Shown here piece by piece: positions 51,311-62,734 of a stretch of 64,000 bases of DNA (position 1 is its first letter; each line of letters opens with the position of its first letter). The position numbers were made by a program, and so were the translations under genes. The notes under the pieces are model-generated. The model ran no database searches and was not told the origin of the DNA. It saw nothing but the letters and a program-made list of their open reading frames with translations. Origin of the DNA: Muricoccus roseus (GTDB lineage: Bacteria; Pseudomonadota; Alphaproteobacteria; Acetobacterales; Acetobacteraceae); NCBI RefSeq assembly GCF_900141905.1, contig NZ_FQZF01000021.1:1-64000 (forward strand), given 5' to 3'.

Positions 51311-54300
51311 GCGGTCACCAGTCGGTCGGCCAGCGCGGCAAGGCCGCGCAGCGGGATGGGGAGCCAGGCGGGACGGTTGGCCGCCTCGTAGCGCACCTCG
51401 TAGGAGGCCTTTTCCAGCAGGAAGAGGTCGAGCAGCGCGTCGCGCGTCTCCTCCGGCGCCCACTGGTTCGGGGAGGCCTCCTCCGCCTCTCGATAGGCCG
51501 CCATGAAGGCCTCACCGGCCTCGGCGCGAAAGCGGGACAGCAGCGCGTCCCGGCGTTCCGCCGGGGCGGTGCTCAGCGCGCCGGCCGCGGCGGCGGCAGC
51601 GTAGTCCAGGCTGCGCAGCAGGCCGGCCACGTCGCGCAGCGGGCTGCCCTTGGCGCGGCGCTCCTCCAGTGTGCGCGCGGGCTCGCCCTCGAAGTCCACG
51701 ATCACGGCATCGCCCTGCGCCACCAGCACCTGGCCCAGATGGAAGTCGCCATGCACGCGCGTCATCAGCGCGCCATCGGCGGACTGCGCCAGGCGGCGGG
51801 CGGCCTGCTTGATCGCCTCGCGGCGGGCCAGCAGCCCGTCCGCCAGGGTCTTCTCCTCGCCCTCCAGCTCCGCCTTCGCCAGCAGGTCCAGCGCGGGGTC
51901 GAGCTGCGCGATGGCGCCCTCGGCCCAGGCGGTGCGGGAGGCCTCTCCCGCGACTTCCGGCGTGAAGGCCGGATCGTCGCTCGGGCGTGCGAGCACGGCG
52001 TGCAACTCGCCCAGGCGGCGCCCGAGAGCAGCGATGAAGGAGAGATAGCCGGCCAGCGAATCGCCGTGCTCGTCATCTGTCTGGTCGGCCGCGCGGGCCA
52101 GCCAGTCCAGCGTCCAGCCCCAGCCATCGCCCTGGTTGCGGACGAAGCCCTGCAGCAGCATCAGCGTCACCGGCACGCCATCAGGCCCGTTCCGCACCAC
52201 CTCGCCGCGCAGCGGCGCGATGTTGGCGTAGCCCGCATCGGTCAGGTGCCGGGTCATCTCCGCTTCGGGATGGACGCCCCGCACCAGCTTGCGGAGAATC
52301 TTGAGCACCACCTCCTCCCCCACGATCAGGGAGGAGTTGGACTGCTCGCCCGGCAGGCGGCGCACCGCGGGTTCGTCGCCGAGCTCCAGTGCGGCCATCC
52401 GCTCGCCGCCCACGAAGACCACGGGCCCGTCCTCGGTCTCGGCCACCGCGCCCTCGCGCAGCGCCTTCAGCACGCGATGCACGAAGTGGTCGGAGGCGAA
52501 GGCATCGGTGAGGTAGCCCACCTGGCGACCCTGCCGCACGCGCGAGAGGGCGAGCTGATAAGCCAGCGGCCCCGTGCTCTCATCCTCGCCCATGGCGGCC
52601 ATCGGCACGCAGTAGCGCTCGGTCCGGCCGGGAAGCTTCACCTCCACCTCCGCCAGCAGCGTGTACTGGCCGCCAGGGATGGGAGCGATGGCGCGGAGGC
52701 TGACACCTTCCAGCCGCTCGTCCTTCGAGGCGAACCAGCGTCGCTTGGGCAGCCAGGCCGGCAGCACCTCGCGCTCGAACTCGGCACGCTGGGCCGGGCC
52801 GAAGGCCGTGGCGGTGGTCGGGAAGACGATGGTGCGGAGGTCGGGCAAGGGTTCGGGTGCCTTCACATGCCAGGGCGGCAGCGCCTGCTCGGTTGCGAGG
52901 ACGAACCAGTAGAACCCATAGGGCGGGAGCGTGAGCAAGTAGGTTAATTGCCCGATGGCCGGGAAGGCCGTGCCGCCCAGCATTTCCACCGGCACGCGGC
53001 CCGCGAGGTCCGAGAGGTCCAGCTCCACCGCCTGGGCGGAGCGCGAAAGGTTGAAGACGCAGAGGATGGCCTCGCCATCCAGCGCGCGCAGATAGGCCAG
53101 CACCTTGCGGTTGCCAGGGTAGAGCAGCCGCATGGAGCCGCGGCCGAAGGCCTGGCTGCGCTTGCGCGTGGCCAGCATGCGCCGCATCCAGTTCAGCAGG
53201 CTGTGCGCGTCGCGCGCCTGGGCCTCCACATTCACGGCCTGGAAGCCGTAGAGCGGGTCCTGGATAGCGGGCAGGACGAGGCCCGCGGGGTCGGCCTTGG
53301 AGAAGCCGCCGTTGCGGTCGGGCGACCACTGCATCGGGGTCCGCACCCCGTCGCGGTCGCCGAGATAGATGTTGTCGCCCATGCCGATCTCGTCGCCGTA
53401 ATAGATCACGGGCGTGCCGGGCATGGACATCAGCAGCCCGTTCATCAGCTCGATGCGCCGGCGGTCGCGCTCCAGCAGCGGGGCGAGGCGGCGGCGGATG
53501 CCGAGGTTGATGCGGGCGCGGCGGTCGGCCGCATAGGTGTTCCAGAGATAGTCCCGCTCCTTGTCGGTCACCATCTCCAGCGTCAGCTCGTCATGGTTGC
53601 GCAGGAAGATCGCCCACTGGCATCCCTCCGGGATGTCGGGCGTCTGGCGCAGGATGTCGGTGATGGGGAAGCGGTCTTCCTGCGCGATGGCCATGTACAT
53701 GCGCGGCATCAGCGGGAAGTGGAACGCCATGTGGCATTCGTCGCCCCCGCCGAAATACTGCTGCGTGTCCTCGGGCCACATGTTCGCCTCGGCCAGCAGC
53801 ATCTTGCCGGCGCCCGCATAGCCCCGCTCCAGCTCGGCGCGGATGCGCTTCAGCACATCATGCGTCTCGGGCAGGTTCTCGTTGTTGGTGCCGTCGCGCT
53901 CGATCAGGTACGGCACGGCGTCCAGGCGCAGCCCGTCCACCCCCGCATCCAGCCAGAAGCGCATGACGTTCAGCACGCGGTCCACCACCTCCGGATTATC
54001 GAAGTTCAGGTCCGGCTGGTGGGAGAAGAAGCGGTGCCAGAAATACTGCCCGGCCACCGGATCCCAGGTCCAGTTGGACTTCTCCGTATCCAGGAAGATG
54101 ATGCGCGTGCCCTGGTAGATCTGGTCCGTGTCGGACCAGACATAGATGTTGCGCTCGGGCGAGCCCTTCGGCGCGTTCCGCGCGGCCTGGAACCAGGGAT
54201 GCTCGGAGCTGGTGTGGTTGATCACGAGCTCCGTGATCACGCGCAGCCCGCGCCGATGCGCCTCCTCGATGAAGCGCTTCGCATCCTCGGTCGTGCCGTA

Positions 54301-54579
54301 GTCCGGATGCACGCCGGTGTATTCGGAGATGTCGTAGCCGTCGTCGCGCCGGGGGCTGGGATAGAAGGGCAGCAGCCACAGCGTGTCGACGCCCAGCTCC
54401 GCGATGTAGTCCAGCTTCGCCATCAGCCCGGGGAAGTCACCCACCCCGTCGTCATTGGCATCGAAGAAGGACTTCACATGCAGCTGGTAGATCACCGCGT
54501 CCCGGTACCATTGCGGGTCGCGCGGGTCCGGCTGGTGGTTCAGAAGGGTGTCGCTCTTGGGCTGGACGTCGTCGGGCAT
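51307..54579 (-). CDS. treS: Trehalose synthase-maltokinase fusion
   Basis: A 1090-residue two-domain enzyme. Residues about 15-560 are GH13 trehalose synthase (trehalose to maltose): [56 protein letters not shown] (nucleophile Asp), [20 protein letters not shown] (acid Glu) and [18 protein letters not shown]. Residues about 590-1090 are maltokinase (Pep2/Mak): [20 protein letters not shown], the phosphotransfer loop [16 protein letters not shown] and the metal-binding [18 protein letters not shown]. The fusion converts trehalose to maltose 1-phosphate, the donor for GlgE. ATG 54579 ([13 protein letters not shown]) lies 13 bases after the glgE stop. Such fusions are common in proteobacteria that use the GlgE route. 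Confidence 0.97.
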   Translation of the reverse strand: MPDDVQPKSDTLLNHQPDPRDPQWYRDAVIYQLHVKSFFDANDDGVGDFPGLMAKLDYIAELGVDTLWLLPFYPSPRRDDGYDISEYTGVHPDYGTTEDAKRFIEEAHRRGLRVITELVINHTSSEHPWFQAARNAPKGSPERNIYVWSDTDQIYQGTRIIFLDTEKSNWTWDPVAGQYFWHRFFSHQPDLNFDNPEVVDRVLNVMRFWLDAGVDGLRLDAVPYLIERDGTNNENLPETHDVLKRIRAELERGYAGAGKMLLAEANMWPEDTQQYFGGGDECHMAFHFPLMPRMYMAIAQEDRFPITDILRQTPDIPEGCQWAIFLRNHDELTLEMVTDKERDYLWNTYAADRRARINLGIRRRLAPLLERDRRRIELMNGLLMSMPGTPVIYYGDEIGMGDNIYLGDRDGVRTPMQWSPDRNGGFSKADPAGLVLPAIQDPLYGFQAVNVEAQARDAHSLLNWMRRMLATRKRSQAFGRGSMRLLYPGNRKVLAYLRALDGEAILCVFNLSRSAQAVELDLSDLAGRVPVEMLGGTAFPAIGQLTYLLTLPPYGFYWFVLATEQALPPWHVKAPEPLPDLRTIVFPTTATAFGPAQRAEFEREVLPAWLPKRRWFASKDERLEGVSLRAIAPIPGGQYTLLAEVEVKLPGRTERYCVPMAAMGEDESTGPLAYQLALSRVRQGRQVGYLTDAFASDHFVHRVLKALREGAVAETEDGPVVFVGGERMAALELGDEPAVRRLPGEQSNSSLIVGEEVVLKILRKLVRGVHPEAEMTRHLTDAGYANIAPLRGEVVRNGPDGVPVTLMLLQGFVRNQGDGWGWTLDWLARAADQTDDEHGDSLAGYLSFIAALGRRLGELHAVLARPSDDPAFTPEVAGEASRTAWAEGAIAQLDPALDLLAKAELEGEEKTLADGLLARREAIKQAARRLAQSADGALMTRVHGDFHLGQVLVAQGDAVIVDFEGEPARTLEERRAKGSPLRDVAGLLRSLDYAAAAAAGALSTAPAERRDALLSRFRAEAGEAFMAAYREAEEASPNQWAPEETRDALLDLFLLEKASYEVRYEAANRPAWLPIPLRGLAALADRLVTA

Positions 54580-54592
54580 CGTTCGTCTCGTT

Positions 54593-57500
54593 TCAGGCGC
54601 CGAAGGGGCGCACACGCCAGATGGCGAAGGGCAGGTCGGCGGGGTCGAGGCGCATGTGTTGCGTCTTGCCATGCCAGGCGAAACGCTGGCCGCGCATCAG
54701 GTCCTCCGCCTCCAGACCGGCATGGTCCGGCAGGCCCCAGCGCCAGAGCGGCAGTTCGAAGCCGGCTTCCTGCACCTGGTATGGGTCCATGCTCACGGCA
54801 ACCAGGACAACATTCGAGCGGTCCTCATTGGCCTTCTCGTAATACAGGATGTTGTCGTTCCAGGCGGGCAGGAAGGTCACGCCGAGATGAGTCTGCAGCG
54901 CAGGATTGGCGCGGCGGATCATGTTCAGCCGGGTCACCTCGTCGACGATGTCCCCGGGGCGGCGATCGGGCCAGGCGCGGATCTGGTACTTCTCGCTGTC
55001 CAGATACTCCTCCTTGCCCGGCAGCGGCGTCGCCTCGCAGAGCTCGAAGCCCTGATACACGCCCCAGAGGCCGGAGAGGGTGGCCGCCAGCGCGGCACGG
55101 GTCAGGTGCATCGGCCGGCCGCCGGTCTGCAGGTGGCGCGGGTTGATGTCCGGCGTGTTGACGAAGAAATGCGGGCGGAAGAACTCGCGCGGCGCCGTGG
55201 TGGACAGCTCGGTCAGGTATTCCGCCATCTCCGCCTTGGTCTCGCGCCAGGTGAAGTAGGTGTAGGACTGGCTGAAGCCGCTCTTGGCCAGCCGGTACAT
55301 CACCTTCGGCCGGGTGAAGGCCTCGGAGAGGAAGAGCACCTCCGGATTCTCGGCGCGGATCTCGCCGATCATCCACTCCCAGAAGGGCAGCGGCTTGGTG
55401 TGGGGGTTGTCCACCCGGAAGGTCTTCACCCCCTGCTCCACCCAGAACTTCACGGACTGGTACAGCGCCACCCAGAGCGAGGGCTTGGCGCCCTCGGCGT
55501 AGAAGTCGACGTTGACGATGTCCTCGTACTTCTTGGGCGGGTTCTCGGCGTATTTGATGGTGCCGTCAGGACGCCAGTCGAACCACTCCGGATGCTCGCG
55601 CAGCCAGGGATGGTCCGGGGAGCACTGGATGGCGAAGTCGAGCGCCAGCTCCAGCCCATGGGCGTGCGCGGCCGCGGCCAGCCGGCGGAAGTCGTCCATC
55701 GTGCCCAGCGCGGGGTGCAGCGCGTCATGGCCACCCTCCTCCGAGCCGATGGCATAGGGGCTGCCCACGTCATCGGGCCCGGGTGTTAGGGTGTTGTTCC
55801 GCCCCTTGCGGTTCTTCCGCCCGATCGGGTGGACGGGCGGGAAGTAGAGCACGTCGAAACCCATCGCCTTCACGCGCGGCAGCTGGGCGATGACGTCATC
55901 CAGCGTGCCATGCCGACTCTCGTCGCCGGACTGGCTGCGGGGGAAGATCTCGTACCAGCTCGCGAAGCGTGCTGCGATCCGCTCCGCTTCGATGCCACCC
56001 GGTGGGTTCTGCCGCACGCGGTGCGGGCGGTTGTCGGCCAGCGCCATCAGCCGCGCCGTCTCGGGGGCGAGCAGCGCGGTCAGCCGCTCGGCCTCCTCGG
56101 CCGTCTCCAGCATCTTCGCCAGGGCCAGCAGGCCGCGCCGCGCGGCGCCAGGGCGGGCCGCGGCCTTCACCACATACCGCCGCCCCTCCTCCAGCTCCAG
56201 GGTCACGTTCAGGCCGGCCGCGTGCTTCTTCGACAGCTCGTCGCGATAGCCGGCGAAGACATCCAGCCAGGCCTCCACGGCGAAGAGATGGCGGCCCATG
56301 CGCTCCAGCGGGAAGCTCGCTGTCCAGCGGTCGTTGCCGAGAGGCGCCATCCGCACCTCGCGCCAGTTCTTCTCGTCCACCGGGCGCCAGAGCAGCGCGA
56401 CGCCGAAGGTGGCATGGGTGTCGGCCACGATGTCGGCCTCCACCGTCACCACTTCGCCAACGATGCGCTTGGCGGGGAAGCGCCCGCCCTCCACCAGAGG
56501 CGTCACCGCCTCGATCCCGATGCGCGGGATCAGCAGGCCCTGTTCCGGCGGCATGCGCATGGCCGCCGGGCGGATGACAGGGTTCGGGCGTCCGGCTTCC
56601 AGAACCCGCACCTCGCCGGGGGAGAGAAGGATCGGCTCGCCCGGGACGAAGGCCTGGCTGCCATCGGCACCGAGGAAGGGTGCGGGACCGCCACCGATGG
56701 TCGGCAGCACCACCTCGGGCGCCAGGCTGGCAGAGGCGCGGCGGTCGGGATTGGCGATCACCAGCGTTGCGCTCTCGGCCACCCGCGGGTCGGCCGAGGC
56801 GCGCAGCACGGCGAGCACTGGCGCCCCGGGCCCACTCAGGGGCCGCATGTCCAGCCCCGTCAGCGGGGCGAGCCGCGCCACCAGGGCATTGGCGTCGCGG
56901 ATCTCGTCCGAGAGGTCGTAGGGGGCATTCTCCCGCATCCAGCTCCAGTCGCCGGGCCGGTCTTGCGCCGGGTCTGAAGGGCGGCGGGCACCGTATTCGA
57001 AGCCCTGGGGCACCAGCATCGCGTCGCATAGCGTGGCAGCCAGGTGGAGCGTGAGGCTGGCCGCCCGCGCGCGTGCCGCCTCGTCGCCCTCATCCATCGC
57101 CGCGCGGGGGCCGAAGGGGGCTTCGGGAAAGCCGACCAGGGGGGCGCCAAGAGCCTGTCGCTCCTCCATGAACCAGGGATCGCGCCCATTCCACCAGGCC
57201 AGGGAGGAAGCAAGCCAATGGAAGCCCGCGCCTCGAAGCGCGGCGGCCTCATGCCAGGGCATGCCCACGCTCCAGGCCAGGAAACCCGCCCCGGGCACGG
57301 CGCCGGTCAGCCTTCCCCAGGCGGATGAGGGGACGTCACCTGGCTCCAGCGAACGGAAGCCCGAGACCCCGGCCGCCGCCCAGTCCCGCAACCGCGCCTC
57401 CCAGAAGCCGAGCGGTCCTTCGGCCGAAAGATCCAGCCGCGCCAGTCCCAGCGGGACCAGGCCGCCACGCGGGTCCGGCAAGGCGGCTTCGGGCCGCAGG

Positions 57501-57853
57501 AACCAATCGGGCCGCGAGGCCGGGAGCGAACCCTCCACGGCGACATGCCGCGGCGCAAGGTCGAGCCAGAGCTCCAGCCCGGCCGCGCGGCAGGCGGCCG
57601 CGATGGAGGCGATGGCGGCCGTGCCGTCCGTCCCGCTCTCCAGCATCGGATGCGGCCGGTCATGATCCGCCACCTCCAGGAGATGGCCGGAGCGCCCGGG
57701 CGACAGCGGCGGCGGCATGCACACCCCGCGGAAGCCGAGCGCGGCGATCCGTTCCAGTTCCGCTCCCCATCCCGTGAGCGGGCCGAGGAGCAGGGGGTTC
57801 AGGTGATAAAGGGCGATGGGACGCATCGGCGAGGAACGGTGGTCGACGGTCAT
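54593..57853 (-). CDS. glgE: GlgE maltosyltransferase fused to N-terminal degenerate GH13 domain
   Basis: A 1086-residue protein, about 400 longer than stand-alone GlgE. Residues about 430-1086 are GlgE, extending alpha-1,4-glucan with maltose 1-phosphate: [72 protein letters not shown] (nucleophile Asp), [18 protein letters not shown] (acid Glu) and [17 protein letters not shown]. Residues 1-420 have a GH13-like outline ([57 protein letters not shown]), but the nucleophile Asp is Ser and the acid region reads [10 protein letters not shown], so this half is probably non-catalytic. ATG 57853 (MTVDHRSSP) has a purine site GGGAA; ATG 57826 (MRPIALYH) is the alternative. It is the first gene of the operon. 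Confidence 0.95.
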   Translation of the reverse strand: MTVDHRSSPMRPIALYHLNPLLLGPLTGWGAELERIAALGFRGVCMPPPLSPGRSGHLLEVADHDRPHPMLESGTDGTAAIASIAAACRAAGLELWLDLAPRHVAVEGSLPASRPDWFLRPEAALPDPRGGLVPLGLARLDLSAEGPLGFWEARLRDWAAAGVSGFRSLEPGDVPSSAWGRLTGAVPGAGFLAWSVGMPWHEAAALRGAGFHWLASSLAWWNGRDPWFMEERQALGAPLVGFPEAPFGPRAAMDEGDEAARARAASLTLHLAATLCDAMLVPQGFEYGARRPSDPAQDRPGDWSWMRENAPYDLSDEIRDANALVARLAPLTGLDMRPLSGPGAPVLAVLRASADPRVAESATLVIANPDRRASASLAPEVVLPTIGGGPAPFLGADGSQAFVPGEPILLSPGEVRVLEAGRPNPVIRPAAMRMPPEQGLLIPRIGIEAVTPLVEGGRFPAKRIVGEVVTVEADIVADTHATFGVALLWRPVDEKNWREVRMAPLGNDRWTASFPLERMGRHLFAVEAWLDVFAGYRDELSKKHAAGLNVTLELEEGRRYVVKAAARPGAARRGLLALAKMLETAEEAERLTALLAPETARLMALADNRPHRVRQNPPGGIEAERIAARFASWYEIFPRSQSGDESRHGTLDDVIAQLPRVKAMGFDVLYFPPVHPIGRKNRKGRNNTLTPGPDDVGSPYAIGSEEGGHDALHPALGTMDDFRRLAAAAHAHGLELALDFAIQCSPDHPWLREHPEWFDWRPDGTIKYAENPPKKYEDIVNVDFYAEGAKPSLWVALYQSVKFWVEQGVKTFRVDNPHTKPLPFWEWMIGEIRAENPEVLFLSEAFTRPKVMYRLAKSGFSQSYTYFTWRETKAEMAEYLTELSTTAPREFFRPHFFVNTPDINPRHLQTGGRPMHLTRAALAATLSGLWGVYQGFELCEATPLPGKEEYLDSEKYQIRAWPDRRPGDIVDEVTRLNMIRRANPALQTHLGVTFLPAWNDNILYYEKANEDRSNVVLVAVSMDPYQVQEAGFELPLWRWGLPDHAGLEAEDLMRGQRFAWHGKTQHMRLDPADLPFAIWRVRPFGA

Positions 57854-58004
57854 GGTTCCCGGCTCCGGCTTCGTCGATCTGATCCCAAGGGGATCGCAGC
57901 CCCGGCGCGCCGGGGAAAGCTTGACGCGATGCAACAACCTGTGAGCCGGGACGTGGCGGCATGACGTTTCCGGGACACCGGTCCGGATTGCGGTCTGAGG
58001 CCCC
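57854..58004 (-). promoter_or_regulatory. Upstream region of the glucan operon with two palindromes
   Basis: These 151 bases separate the hybrid-kinase stop from glgE. They hold a perfect 16-base palindrome CCCCGGCGCGCCGGGG (57900-57915) and GATCCC/GGGATC (57881-57886/57890-57895, three-base spacer). Both lie 28-62 bases before the glgE ATG, where a regulator or leader structure could act. I found no convincing -35/-10 pair or EcfG-type GGAAC-CGTT pair. The operon promoter is presumed to be here because this is the only sizeable gap before seven tightly spaced genes. Confidence 0.4.
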
Positions 58005-61000
58005 TCAGCCGCCGGCAGCCAGCTCCTCCGTGCCTTCCGGCCCCTTCACCCCCGCCATCGCCGCGGCGAGAGCCTCTCGCCCGAAGGGCTTGTCCAGCCG
58101 GGGCAGGTCGAGGACCTCGCCCGCGGGAAGGTCGGCATAGCCGGAGGCGAGGATCACCGGCAGGCCGGGGTAGAGGGAGCGGATCCGCGCCGCCAGCTCC
58201 GCGCCGGTCATCCCGGGCATCGCATGGTCGGTCAACACCAAGTCGGGCAGCGGCCCCGCGCGGAGCGCCGCGAGGGCGGAGGCGGCCGAATCCGCCTCCC
58301 GCGCGCGGTGGCCGAGATCGGCCAGCAGGGCCGCGCTGCTGGCCAGCACCAGCGGGTCGTCATCCACCACCAGCACGTCCAGCGGCCGCGCGGGGATCGC
58401 CCTGACGGGAGCCGGAGCCTCCACCGGAGCGGCGTCCTCGCCCGGCTCGGCGCGAGGCAGCCAGATCTCGGCCGTCGTGCCCTGCCCCGGGGCGCTGATC
58501 AGCCGCAGCGCGCCACCGGATTGGGCGCAGAGCCCATGCACCATCGAAAGGCCGAGGCCGGTGCCGCGCCCCACGCCCTTGGTGGTGAAGAAGGGCTCGG
58601 TGGCCCGGGCGAGGGTCTCGGCATCCATGCCGGCCCCCTGATCCGTCACGGTAATGACCAGGCAGTCGCCGACGGGCGGCGGGTCGCCCGCGCCGGCCTC
58701 CCCGTCCCGAGGGCCGGCCGGCGCGTTGCGCGCGCCGATGCGCACGCTGCCATGCGGGAACAGCTCGGGCGGCATCGCGTCGCGCGCGTTGACGCAGAGG
58801 TTCAGCAGGGCGAGTTCCAGCTGGTTCGGGTCGGCCTGGGCCCGCCACAGCCCCTCGGGCAGATTGGTCTCCAGCGGTGTGGCCGGGCCGAGGCTGCGTG
58901 CCAGGATGTCGCGCATCGAACCGATGAGCGCCCCGGTATCCACCGCCGCCATCCGCAGCTCCTGCCGCCGCGCGAAGGCGAGCATCCGGCGGGTCAGCGC
59001 GGCGCCGCGTTCCGCCGCGCCGGCAATGCCCTCCAGCAGGCGGCGCGCGCCGGGGTCCTCGGCCAGCACGGCACGCTTGCCCAGCAGCGCGGCGCCGGAG
59101 GCGACGACCTGCAGCAGGTTGTTGAAGTCATGCGCCACCCCGCCGGTGAGCTGGCCGAGTGCCTCCATCTTGCGGGCCTGGGCGAGCTGGACCTGGGCGG
59201 CCTCCGCCGCGTCCACGGCCTCCGCCACGCGCGCTTCCAGCATCGCCTGCGCGGCGCGGCGCTCCGTCACATCGGCATAGACCCCGACGAAGCGCCCGGT
59301 GCCGGGCAGGGCCCGGCCGTTGATGGCGATCCAGCGGTCTCCCCGCGCGGTGCGGAGCCGATGCTCCAACGTGACCGTCGCGCCCTCCGCCACGGCGCGC
59401 TTCCAGGCCTCGGGCGTGATGGGGTGGTCGTCGGGATGCATGGCGGCCTTCCAGACATCCAGGTCGCTGCGCCGGTCCTCCGGCACGGGAAGGCCGAGAA
59501 GGGTGAAATGGCCGGGGGAGAAGACGCCCTGCCGCGTGCGGAGGTCCAGGTCGAAGGCGATCAGCCCACCCGATTCCAGCGCCAGGCGCAGCCGCTCCTC
59601 CGCCGCCGCCAGGGCGGATTGGTGCTCCGCCAGCCGCGCCTCCGTGCGGCGCAGGGCGGAGATGTCCACATGCACGCCCAGCAGCCGAAGGGCGCGGCCG
59701 GCGGTGTCGCGCTCGATCTCGGCCAGGGCGGAAATCCAGCGCGTCTCCCCCGCCGGCGTGACCACCCGGTATTCGGAGACATAGTCGGTGCCGCTTCCCT
59801 CGACCGAGGCGGCGAAATGGGTGGCGACGCGGGCGCGGTCCTCCGGATGGATGCGGCGCACCCACTCCTCATGCGGCTCCTCCGCCGCCTCGGGCCCCAG
59901 CCCGTGCAGCGCCAGGTATTCGGGCGAGCGATGGTTGTGGAAGCCCGGCACCCCCGCCGCGTCGTAACGGACCACGATCTCGAAGCCGCCCACCCGCGCG
60001 AGGCGCTGGGTGCGGGCCAGCTGGGCCTCGCGCTCGCGCAGCGCCGCGTCCCGCGCGGCCAGGGCATCGGCGGCGCGCGACAGGGCGGCGCCGACGGAAT
60101 CCACCTCCGGCAGCGCGGTCCGCACCGGCGGCACCGGCTCGCCCCGGCCGAGCGCCGCCGCAGCGGCCGACAGCGCCCGGGTGGCGCGCGCGATCCGCGC
60201 GCCGGCCCAGAGCGCGAGGCCCAGCGCGCAGGCCAGCAGCGCCAGCCCCACCCCCGCCAGAGCCCAGACCGCCTGGCGCACCGGCGCATCCACCACCTCC
60301 GCCCTCAGCCCGACGCCGACGGACCAGCCGACCGCCGTCGGCGCATGGGCGAGCACCGCGGGCGAGCCGTCATAGCTATGCCCGCGCACCACGCCGTGCT
60401 CCATGTCCTGGAACCGGGGGCCGGCGTCACGCCCCGCCATCCGGTCATGGTCGATATTGCGGGCGACGATCCGGTTGCCCCGGTCCACGACCACCACGGT
60501 CCAGCCGGGCTCCGGCACCTCCTGGCGGAGCCGCTCCGCCAGGCGCGTGGCGACGAAGCCGGCCGAGAGCAGGTAGCGCCGGCCGCCGCTGTCCCGCACC
60601 GGCAGGACCACGCCGTAGACCGGCGCGCGGGTGGCGGCGCCGTCGAACAGGTCCACCACCTGCGGGCCGGGTTCGGCATTGTCGCCCCGCACCGCCCAAT
60701 CGGGCCGGGCGGGAATGTCCGTGATGGGCTGGCCAGGGGGTCGCGCGCTGTGGAGGACGGGCCGCCCCTCCGCATCCCGCAAGGTCAGGTTGCCCTTCAG
60801 CTCCCTCGACATGGTGACGAGTTGCCGGTGCAGGCTTTCCAGATCGTTGGACTGGAAGGACCGCGTGGCCGCGACCGCCCGGAGGGTGGAGGTGAGGGCG
60901 GCGAACTCCGTATCCACCATGCGGGCGAGCGCCTCGGCCCGGGTCTGGACCGTCTGCTCCACCAGGTCGCGCTGCGCCTCGGCGAAGCGCCAGAGAACCA

Positions 61001-61130
61001 GCCCCGCGAAGCCGAGGACCGGCAGCACGCCGGCCAGCACGAGCAGCAGCAGGCGCGCGCGGATGCCCGGGCCGGGCCATCTCCCTTGCCTCGGGCCTTG
61101 CGTCTCCGTATGGGCGGGCCCGTCTGGCAT
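58005..61130 (-). CDS. Membrane hybrid histidine kinase (dCache-like sensor, PAS-PAS, HK, REC)
   Basis: A 1041-residue sensor. TM1 at about 23-45 ([20 protein letters not shown]), a periplasmic Cache-like domain (about 46-270; [48 protein letters not shown]), TM2 at about 275-298, two PAS/PAC units (about 380-500 and 515-630; [23 protein letters not shown]), HisKA ([18 protein letters not shown]), HATPase ([38 protein letters not shown]) and a C-terminal receiver ([25 protein letters not shown]). The periplasmic domain resembles sensors of small ligands. ATG 61130 ([12 protein letters not shown]) is preferred to a TTG nine bases upstream. It stands 151 bases before glgE on the same strand, so control of that operon is possible but unproven. 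Confidence 0.93.
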   Translation of the reverse strand: MPDGPAHTETQGPRQGRWPGPGIRARLLLLVLAGVLPVLGFAGLVLWRFAEAQRDLVEQTVQTRAEALARMVDTEFAALTSTLRAVAATRSFQSNDLESLHRQLVTMSRELKGNLTLRDAEGRPVLHSARPPGQPITDIPARPDWAVRGDNAEPGPQVVDLFDGAATRAPVYGVVLPVRDSGGRRYLLSAGFVATRLAERLRQEVPEPGWTVVVVDRGNRIVARNIDHDRMAGRDAGPRFQDMEHGVVRGHSYDGSPAVLAHAPTAVGWSVGVGLRAEVVDAPVRQAVWALAGVGLALLACALGLALWAGARIARATRALSAAAAALGRGEPVPPVRTALPEVDSVGAALSRAADALAARDAALREREAQLARTQRLARVGGFEIVVRYDAAGVPGFHNHRSPEYLALHGLGPEAAEEPHEEWVRRIHPEDRARVATHFAASVEGSGTDYVSEYRVVTPAGETRWISALAEIERDTAGRALRLLGVHVDISALRRTEARLAEHQSALAAAEERLRLALESGGLIAFDLDLRTRQGVFSPGHFTLLGLPVPEDRRSDLDVWKAAMHPDDHPITPEAWKRAVAEGATVTLEHRLRTARGDRWIAINGRALPGTGRFVGVYADVTERRAAQAMLEARVAEAVDAAEAAQVQLAQARKMEALGQLTGGVAHDFNNLLQVVASGAALLGKRAVLAEDPGARRLLEGIAGAAERGAALTRRMLAFARRQELRMAAVDTGALIGSMRDILARSLGPATPLETNLPEGLWRAQADPNQLELALLNLCVNARDAMPPELFPHGSVRIGARNAPAGPRDGEAGAGDPPPVGDCLVITVTDQGAGMDAETLARATEPFFTTKGVGRGTGLGLSMVHGLCAQSGGALRLISAPGQGTTAEIWLPRAEPGEDAAPVEAPAPVRAIPARPLDVLVVDDDPLVLASSAALLADLGHRAREADSAASALAALRAGPLPDLVLTDHAMPGMTGAELAARIRSLYPGLPVILASGYADLPAGEVLDLPRLDKPFGREALAAAMAGVKGPEGTEELAAGG

Positions 61131-61208
61131 CCGTAACAAGCTGCACCGCTCCCCGGCTGGGCGCCAGCACCCCTCGCGGGGTGTAGCTGGGCTGCGCCCT
61201 CCGCGGCC

Positions 61209-62729
61209 TCAGGCGCGCGGCGCGACCTCCACCGCCGCTTCCAGGCCCATGGCCGCGGCCAGGCTGTCCACCCGGCGCTGCACGCTTTCCCCGGCGAAGA
61301 CGCCGCTGCCCTCCACCAGCCGCAGGACCAGCCTCCCGCCGCGGGGGATCAGCGCGGTGCCGGCCAGCAGCGCCGGCGTGCCGCCCGACAGCGTATAGGC
61401 CAGGCGCAGCGCCGCCCCGATCCGCTCCGCACGCTGCTGCGCGGCCGCGCCGAGCAGCCGCCGCGCGGGTTCCAGCAGCGCCGCATCCCCCGCGTCGTAG
61501 CGGAGCGCCGTGGCCAGGGCGAGGAAGGCGCGGGCATGGTGGTCCAGCCCCACGCCGGGCTGGCGCAGCACGCGCAGGAAGGCCTGCTCGGCGCGGTAAT
61601 CCGGATGGTCGTGGCTGCCCGTATCCGAAAGCTGGCAGGCGGCGTGGCGCAGCGCGGATTCGGCGGGGGATTCGCCGGGAAAGAGCGGCGCGGTCCAGGC
61701 GGCGAGGGCGTGCGCCATCGCGGGGTCGCGGCCGAAGCGCGCCGACAGATCGGCGCCCGCCGCCAGCAGCGGGTCCTGCGCGCGCACGGAATCGGGCAGG
61801 AGCCGGGAGTACCAGCCCTCCCGCAAGCCGTTGGCCGAGAAGACCACGCGCCGCGCGCCCGAGCGGCGCAGCACGCGGCGCAGCACCACGGCGGCGAAGG
61901 GCAGGTCCGCCGCGCGCTTGGCCGGCGCGCCGGGCAGGCGGCTGGAGCGTTCCCCCGCCGCGATCACGGCGGCGCAGAGGTCGCGCGCCTCCTCCCGCCG
62001 CAGCACGTAATGGTGGACGATGGAAAGCGGATAGCCGGTCTGCGTGATGTGCACCTTGGCCAGGGCGCGCCAGGCGCCGCCGACGAGGTAGAGGTCCCTG
62101 CCCTGCCCGCGATCGAGCCAGGGCACGCCGGACAGGACCTCCTCCGCCAGGGCGCGCGCGCGGGTTGGGTCGCCCCCCGCGCGCTCAGCCAGGCGGATGA
62201 CGCCGAGCGGAAGGCTGACGGAGGCGGTCGGCCGGCCATTGGCGAGGTCCACCAGCTCCAGGCTGCCGCCGCCGATATCGCCCAGGATGCCATCGGCCCC
62301 CGGCACGCCCAGCAGCACGCCGTCGGCGGACATCGCCGCCTCCTCCTCTCCGGTCAGGATGCGCAGCGGCACGCCGGGCATGCGCGCGCGCAGCGCCTCC
62401 GCGAAGGCGGGACCATTGGCCGCGTCGCGCATGGCCGCCGTGGCCAGCACCTCCAGCGGGTCGGCATGCATGGCGCGCGCGATGGCGAGGTAGCGGCCCA
62501 TGATGGTCAGCGCGCCCTCCACCGCAGCGGCGTTCAGCCGCCCGGTGGATTGCAGGCCGCGCCCGAGGCCCAGCACCGCCTTCTCGTTGAAGATGGTGAC
62601 GGGGTTGCGCCCGCGCCCCTCGAAGATGACGAGGCGGACGGAGTTGGACCCGAGATCGACCACCCCGGAACGCGCCAGCATGGCCTCGCCCGTCACGGGC
62701 GGGGGGAGATGTCCTTCGGGAAGGTCCAA
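61209..62729 (-). CDS. ppx: Exopolyphosphatase / Ppx-GppA phosphatase
   Basis: A 506-residue ASKHA-fold phosphatase that shortens polyphosphate, possibly also hydrolysing pppGpp. Hallmarks: VVDLGSNSVRLVIFEG (phosphate 1), RILTGEEEAAMSADGVLLGV, GILGDIGGGSLELVDLA (phosphate 2), SLPLGVIRLAER and VGGAWRALAKVHI. The C-terminal about 190 residues form the helical HD-like domain of long Ppx (HAACQLSDTGSHDHPDYRAE). TTG 62729 starts five bases after the ppk stop, with AGGA in the end of ppk about ten bases upstream; ATG 62681 (MLARSGVVDLGS) is an equally possible start directly at the fold. Downstream of ppk in the same unit. Confidence 0.94.
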   Translation of the reverse strand: MDLPEGHLPPPVTGEAMLARSGVVDLGSNSVRLVIFEGRGRNPVTIFNEKAVLGLGRGLQSTGRLNAAAVEGALTIMGRYLAIARAMHADPLEVLATAAMRDAANGPAFAEALRARMPGVPLRILTGEEEAAMSADGVLLGVPGADGILGDIGGGSLELVDLANGRPTASVSLPLGVIRLAERAGGDPTRARALAEEVLSGVPWLDRGQGRDLYLVGGAWRALAKVHITQTGYPLSIVHHYVLRREEARDLCAAVIAAGERSSRLPGAPAKRAADLPFAAVVLRRVLRRSGARRVVFSANGLREGWYSRLLPDSVRAQDPLLAAGADLSARFGRDPAMAHALAAWTAPLFPGESPAESALRHAACQLSDTGSHDHPDYRAEQAFLRVLRQPGVGLDHHARAFLALATALRYDAGDAALLEPARRLLGAAAQQRAERIGAALRLAYTLSGGTPALLAGTALIPRGGRLVLRLVEGSGVFAGESVQRRVDSLAAAMGLEAAVEVAPRA

Positions 62730-62734
62730 GCGTC

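Noticed and set aside
57854-58004. EcfG (general stress sigma) promoter before the glucan operon.
   Set aside because: No GGAAC and CGTT pair with suitable spacing was found on the minus strand.
58224-61136. A 970-codon plus-strand frame opposite the membrane hybrid kinase.
   Set aside because: Shadow of the kinase gene, with Gly/His/Arg-rich sequence and no signal or domain.
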